In this document: in pieces, positions 33,722-37,752 of the stretch
Layout: each line of letters opens with the position of its first letter
How positions within the stretch are numbered: position 1 is the stretch's first letter
DNA from: Opitutus sp. GAS368
GTDB lineage: Bacteria; Verrucomicrobiota; Verrucomicrobiia; Opitutales; Opitutaceae
Length of the DNA: 37,752 nucleotides
Direction of reading: 5' to 3'
NCBI GenBank assembly: GCA_945906965.1
Contig: CAMDRP010000019.1
Location: 1 to 37,752, forward strand
Translations under genes and position numbers: made by a program
The notes under the pieces: generated by a model
Told to the model about the DNA's origin: nothing
Database searches by the model: none
Seen by the model: the letters and a program-made list of their open reading frames with translations, nothing else

Positions 33722-36556
33722 TTACAACTTCGTCGGCGCCGCGGCACCGAGGTAGAGGCCGTTGAAGAATAGCTTGAACGTGCTGTGTGGCGTGGCGCGG
33801 AACGTGGCTTCAAAGCCGATCATCACGAGCTTGCCTTGGCCGATGGAGGCTTGGGTGGCGAGTTCGCCGCCGTAGAGCAAATCTTGGCCGACCGCCCAAC
33901 CGCTGTAGAGCGGCTGCTTGCTTTCAAACCAAGCGACCTTGCTGGCCTTCACCATGGAGCCGGCGGGACGACTGAAGACCGGGCTGGTGTCGAAGAACAC
34001 GTACCCTTGCTCCGGCATACCGAAGGCGAGCGGATCTTGGTTATTGAAGTTCACATTCAGCACGGAGCCGGGGATGTAGAACTTCTCGGGGGGTAAGGGG
34101 ACGTCTTTGCCGTCGGCGCCTTTTTCCACGAGGTGGTTTTTGACGGGCAGGCCCATCGCTTCGCCGATGCTGGCGGAGGCGCCGAGTGCTAGGACGGTGC
34201 CACCGGCCTCGACGAAGGTCTTCAGCGCGGGCACGCTCTTGGCGCTGGTGACGGTGCCGAGCATGGAGCGGAATTCTTCCGGGATGCTCTCCGGCGAAGG
34301 ACCCGCGGCGCGGGCGTAACCGCGACCGCCGCGGCCTTCGGCGTAGGTGCCGCTGGGGAACGCGATCACATCGAAACTCGACTTGAGGTTGCCGGCATCG
34401 AGCACCTGCGGGAACACGACTTCGAAGTTGAATTCGTATTGCTCAAGCATCCAGCGCGTCCAGCCGGAGGGCATCGAACCGCCGTAGGTATCGACGAGGC
34501 CGATGCGGATGGGTTTAAGTTTGTAGGCTTCGCCGGTGGGTTTGGCGGCGACGGCGTAGGCTGGCACGCCGAGTTCCTGGGCGGCTTTTTCGAGGATCGG
34601 GAGGACGGCGGGCGCGGCGGGAATCCAGAGTGTGCCGGTGCCGAGTTTTTGACCGGCGACGGTTTGCTCAGCGGCGAGCCAGTAAACGGCCGCGTTGGCC
34701 TTGAGGAGACGGTTGGTGATGATGATGGCGTCGTTCATCTTGTGGCTCACGAGGTAACCGGCGGCGTTGGCGACGCTGGTGACGGTGGCGGGCGACGGTT
34801 TCTCGGTTTTAAACGCGAGCTTAGTGAACGGGCCGTCGAAGCCTTCCATGACGCGGTCGAAGTTCACGCCCATCTGAGTTGCGAGCGTCCAGCCGGTGAT
34901 GTCGTAGGGGCGCTTCGGCGGGCCGCCGGGATAGGCGAAGTCCATCGGGTGATCTTGCGCTTCAAACATGTCGAGCACGGCAGGGCGGAAGGCCTGAGCG
35001 GTCTTCACGACGTAGGAGCCGATGGGATAGTTTTTACCCGCGACGGTGAAGGCGGCAGTCGCTTTGTGGACATCGACGCCGTGTTTGAGGAGCACGTTGA
35101 TGAATTTAACGGCGGTGGCGAAATCATCCTGGCCGGCCGAGATGATGTAGCCGCGCGGATCGCGGTAAGCCGGATCGTTGAGGACTTTTTCGTAGAGCTC
35201 GCTCGGTAGGGAAGGCACGTTTAAGCGGCTGTCGCTGGCGGCGGCGCGAAGGCCGCGACCGGCGGCGGGGGCATCGTCGGGGGCGGCGGCTTTGGCGGCC
35301 TCGTTGAGGGCGTTGATGCGCTTGGGGGTGATGGTCCAGGAATCTTTGCTGCCGCGCTCGATGGAGCGTTTGCCCATGCCGTAGATATTAAAGAGCAGGG
35401 TCTCGCGGTTGCGGGAGGCGTAGTCCATGACGGCGCGTTCGACTTCAATCATGTAGTCGATGGATTGGCGGTAGTGCCAGACTTGGGGCTTGAGGGGGAG
35501 GGGCCAGTCGCCGGTGGGTAGTTGTTTCTCGGCGATGAGCGGCACGGCCATCGGCGTGGGGTTACCGATGATTTCGGTGAGCAGGCCGATCTGATTGTGG
35601 AAATACGTGGCGGTGCGCATGCCGCCGTTCCACCAGGTGGAGTAGGGGGCGGCGGAGCGCATGGCGGAGCCGCCCATGCCTTTAGAGATGAGGCGGGCGT
35701 GCATCGCGGCGCCGACTTGCTCGATGCCGATCGGGATCATGGCATCGAACACATAGTTGAACGGATCGCGGAAGGGCGGGATAAAGATGACCTGACCGGC
35801 GGGACCGGTCTGGTGCACGTTGTGCATGATCTGCGGATTCCACTCGATGAAAAGGACGCGGTTTTGATTCGTCGTCTCGGGCATATTCATCGTGATCGAG
35901 TCGCGGTTGTTATCGTGACCGATGTATTTGTGGTAAAGGCGCGGGAGTGTCTGGAAAGTGCGCTTGGTGACGTCTTCTTCGCGCATGTACCAGTTGGCCA
36001 CGAGCTCGACGCCATCGGGATTTGGGATGGCCATCAGCAAGATCACGTCGTTGAGGAAACGCAGGGTTTCCGCATCGGTGCGGCTGGACATTTGGTAAAC
36101 CATCTCGGCGAGCGATTGAGAGTTCACCGTCTCCGTGGCGTGGAGGCCGCCGTCGATCCAGACGATGGCTTTGCCTTCTTCGGCGAGTTTCTTCGCTTCG
36201 TCGTCGGTGAGGCCCTCGGCGCGGGAGAGGCGCACGGAGATGTTGCGGTAGTATTCGAGTTTCTTGTGATTCTCGGGCGAGGTGATGATCGCCATGTATT
36301 GGGGGCGACCTTCGGCGGTGTTGCCGATGCTGACGACCTTCAGGCGATCACTCTCGGTCTCCCACTTTTTCAAGAGCGCGGAGATCTGCGTGTAGTTGGC
36401 CATCTTGTAATCCTCGCCAATGGTGAACCCGATGAGGTCCTTGGCCGGCGTGATTTTGTTGGGTGCGGGCGCCGCGATGAGCGCGGTGGCCGTGATGAGA
36501 ATCAGTCCCAGTTGTTTGAGACCGAAGTGACGTAGCGTCAGTCGGGTGTTATTCAT
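33722..36556 (-). CDS. Secreted M14-family zinc metallopeptidase, 944 aa
   Basis: A signal peptide (LKQLGLILITATALIAAPA, residues ~14-31) precedes a carboxypeptidase-like domain. Zinc ligands are His139 and Glu142 (GGLHATET) with His248 (MHNVHQTGPAG), and the catalytic Glu is probably Glu328 (IGLLTEIIG). ANPDG-like AIPNPDGVEL (residues 176-185) fits the M14 fold. The rest is a middle domain and a C-terminal class-I-glutaminase-like segment (IRIGLVDTYGGSMPSGWTRW, FDVIAFPSGTYAEG, FVEAGGTVLALG) as in other long bacterial M14 proteins. It is likely exported to degrade peptides. The ATG at 36556 is used; an upstream start at 36625 adds 23 residues before the signal peptide. A terminator follows. 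Confidence 0.92.
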   Translation of the reverse strand: MNNTRLTLRHFGLKQLGLILITATALIAAPAPNKITPAKDLIGFTIGEDYKMANYTQISALLKKWETESDRLKVVSIGNTAEGRPQYMAIITSPENHKKLEYYRNISVRLSRAEGLTDDEAKKLAEEGKAIVWIDGGLHATETVNSQSLAEMVYQMSSRTDAETLRFLNDVILLMAIPNPDGVELVANWYMREEDVTKRTFQTLPRLYHKYIGHDNNRDSITMNMPETTNQNRVLFIEWNPQIMHNVHQTGPAGQVIFIPPFRDPFNYVFDAMIPIGIEQVGAAMHARLISKGMGGSAMRSAAPYSTWWNGGMRTATYFHNQIGLLTEIIGNPTPMAVPLIAEKQLPTGDWPLPLKPQVWHYRQSIDYMIEVERAVMDYASRNRETLLFNIYGMGKRSIERGSKDSWTITPKRINALNEAAKAAAPDDAPAAGRGLRAAASDSRLNVPSLPSELYEKVLNDPAYRDPRGYIISAGQDDFATAVKFINVLLKHGVDVHKATAAFTVAGKNYPIGSYVVKTAQAFRPAVLDMFEAQDHPMDFAYPGGPPKRPYDITGWTLATQMGVNFDRVMEGFDGPFTKLAFKTEKPSPATVTSVANAAGYLVSHKMNDAIIITNRLLKANAAVYWLAAEQTVAGQKLGTGTLWIPAAPAVLPILEKAAQELGVPAYAVAAKPTGEAYKLKPIRIGLVDTYGGSMPSGWTRWMLEQYEFNFEVVFPQVLDAGNLKSSFDVIAFPSGTYAEGRGGRGYARAAGPSPESIPEEFRSMLGTVTSAKSVPALKTFVEAGGTVLALGASASIGEAMGLPVKNHLVEKGADGKDVPLPPEKFYIPGSVLNVNFNNQDPLAFGMPEQGYVFFDTSPVFSRPAGSMVKASKVAWFESKQPLYSGWAVGQDLLYGGELATQASIGQGKLVMIGFEATFRATPHSTFKLFFNGLYLGAAAPTKL

Positions 36557-36874
36557 AAGAGAATGGATGTTTGCGGAAAGGGGTGAGGCGGAGAAATTAA
36601 CTCTGAAAAGTACTCGCGCACACAATCCGGAAACGTTGCGCGCGCATGATTACATGAAGCGCTTAGAATTAAATTAACCTAGGCGTGGCGCATTTGAGGA
36701 CAAGGATCGCGCTTTAGCAGGACGTATGCCGCTGCGGAAAGATGGCTTTGCATCAATTATAAAGCCTCTCGGTCTTTGGTATCCGCCTTGCTGAGCTTGA
36801 TTAAGAGGCGAGGGCGTGACGTTTTGTGTTCGCTCGCGTCTTCGTCTGCATTCCCGTTTTTTCTATTTGAACCC
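36557..36874. other. Divergent intergenic region between peptidase and moxR
   Basis: These 318 bases hold no gene I can support. They should carry the two divergent promoters. One near-perfect inverted repeat is visible, CGCTTAG (36660-36666) and CTAGGCG (36679-36685) around an AT-rich 12-nt core, about 105 nt from the peptidase start. It could be an operator. A TATAAA near 36760 has no matching -35. Confidence 0.4.
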
Positions 36875-37752
36875 ATGATCACCGGTCCCATCTGGTCGCA
36901 AAAACTCCGCGTCGAAATCGCCAAAGCCGTCTTGGGCAACGAGCACGTCATCGAGCGCTTGCTCGTCGCGCTCCTCGCCAATGGCCACATTCTCCTCGAG
37001 GGCATGCCGGGTCTCGCGAAAACCTTACTCATTAAATCCCTCGGCTCCGCCCTCGGTGTGCACTGTGACCGCATCCAGTTCACGCCCGATCTACTACCGA
37101 GCGACGTCGTCGGTACGATGATCTTCCAGCCTAACACCGGTGAGTTCACCGCGCACCGTGGCCCGATCTTCGCTAATCTTGTCCTCGCCGACGAAATCAA
37201 CCGCGCCCCCGCCAAGGTTCAAAGCGCGCTCCTTGAGGCCATGCAGGAGAAACAGGTCACCATCGGTGGCAAAACCCACGCTCTGCCTAAACCGTTTTTC
37301 GTGATGGCGACCCAGAATCCTGTAGAACAAGAAGGCACCTACGCGCTCCCCGAGGCGCAGATGGATCGTTTCATTTTCAAACTCCTCGTCGATTATCCCT
37401 CGGCCGAAGAAGAGACGATTTTGATGGAGCGTTGGGGCCAAGTTACCCAGCAGCCCGAGCTCGTCGCCGTCTCAAGCGGTGAAGAATTGCTCGAGCTGCG
37501 CAAGGCGGTCGACCGCATCTACGTTTCGCCCGAGATCAAAGCCTACATACTCAACCTCGTTCGCGCTACGCGCGCCCTCGCGGTGCCGTTGGCTGATGGT
37601 TCACGCACGCTCAATTTTGGCGCATCGCCGCGCGCCTGTCTCGCCCTTTATCAAGCCAGTCGCGCGCTCGCGTGGTTGCGTGGACAAGATCACGTCTCGC
37701 CCGATCTCGTCCAGGACGTGTTCCCCGATGCTCTGCGGCACCGCGTGAATCT
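36875..37752 (+). CDS. MoxR-family AAA+ ATPase (3' end beyond the window)
   Basis: The open frame of 292 codons runs off the right edge. It is a MoxR-type AAA+ ATPase, a chaperone-like family that works with VWA-domain and DUF58 proteins, often in envelope stress or respiratory-complex assembly. Motifs: Walker A GMPGLAKT (43-50), FTPDLLPSDVVG, the MoxR insert FTAHRGPIFANLVLADEINR with the Walker B Asp-Glu, APAKVQSALLEAMQE, sensor 1 ATQNPVEQEGTY and ALPEAQMDRF. The C-terminal lid includes FGASPRACLAL with the sensor 2 Arg. The usual DUF58 and VWA partner genes would be expected just downstream. Confidence 0.95.
   Translation, partial: MITGPIWSQKLRVEIAKAVLGNEHVIERLLVALLANGHILLEGMPGLAKTLLIKSLGSALGVHCDRIQFTPDLLPSDVVGTMIFQPNTGEFTAHRGPIFANLVLADEINRAPAKVQSALLEAMQEKQVTIGGKTHALPKPFFVMATQNPVEQEGTYALPEAQMDRFIFKLLVDYPSAEEETILMERWGQVTQQPELVAVSSGEELLELRKAVDRIYVSPEIKAYILNLVRATRALAVPLADGSRTLNFGASPRACLALYQASRALAWLRGQDHVSPDLVQDVFPDALRHRVN

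Overview
The window looks like a chromosomal segment of a high-GC Gram-negative bacterium, most probably a verrucomicrobium of the Opitutaceae. The reasons are an outer-membrane gene set (kdsA, lnt), a TonB-receptor C-terminal remnant of the kind that family carries in many copies, a SecA enlarged to 998 residues, and a mix of housekeeping and envelope genes. The taxonomic call is an inference from protein character; there is no rRNA gene. No phage, intact insertion sequence, CRISPR array, tRNA or rRNA gene was seen.

Layout. 1-1801 (minus): a trpG/pabA-type glutaminase, nrdR, an unknown 167-residue protein and a HIT protein cut by the window edge, packed as an operon. 1872-8767 (plus): tgt, a UDP-glucuronate decarboxylase, secA and lnt, the last two overlapping. 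8768-9487 is a gene-poor scar holding the 3' end of a decayed TonB-dependent receptor with its terminator still intact, plus two related small hairpins. 9488-11646 (plus): an L-rhamnose-isomerase-type sugar isomerase and a phytanoyl-CoA-dioxygenase-family protein.

11666-25059 is one long minus-strand block. In transcription order it holds birA, a Gld-type ABC ATPase, its permease, a GldG-like auxiliary protein, a duplicated DUF4340 protein, a 930-residue AsmA-like protein, recQ, argD, tspO and a VOC protein. The five genes from the ATPase to the AsmA-like protein (15849-23993) look like a single envelope machine. 25126-29229 carries a small plus-strand gene, a secreted unknown protein, proA, a PfkB/adenosine-type kinase and a small conserved protein.

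29310-33616 (plus): a small membrane protein, pyrG, kdsA, then a two-gene unit made of a lipoyl/E3-binding protein without an acyltransferase domain and a ketoacyl-ACP synthase III. 33722-36556 (minus) is a large secreted M14 metallopeptidase ending in a strong terminator. From 36875 (plus) a MoxR ATPase runs off the window.

The best candidates for new biology are: (1) the lipoyl-E3BD/KAS III pair, which could hand acyl groups from a 2-oxoacid dehydrogenase straight into fatty-acid or polyketide initiation; (2) the Gld-like ABC - DUF4340 - AsmA cluster, a possible powered route for envelope lipids or polymers; (3) a tRNA-guanine transglycosylase that has lost two of its four zinc ligands.
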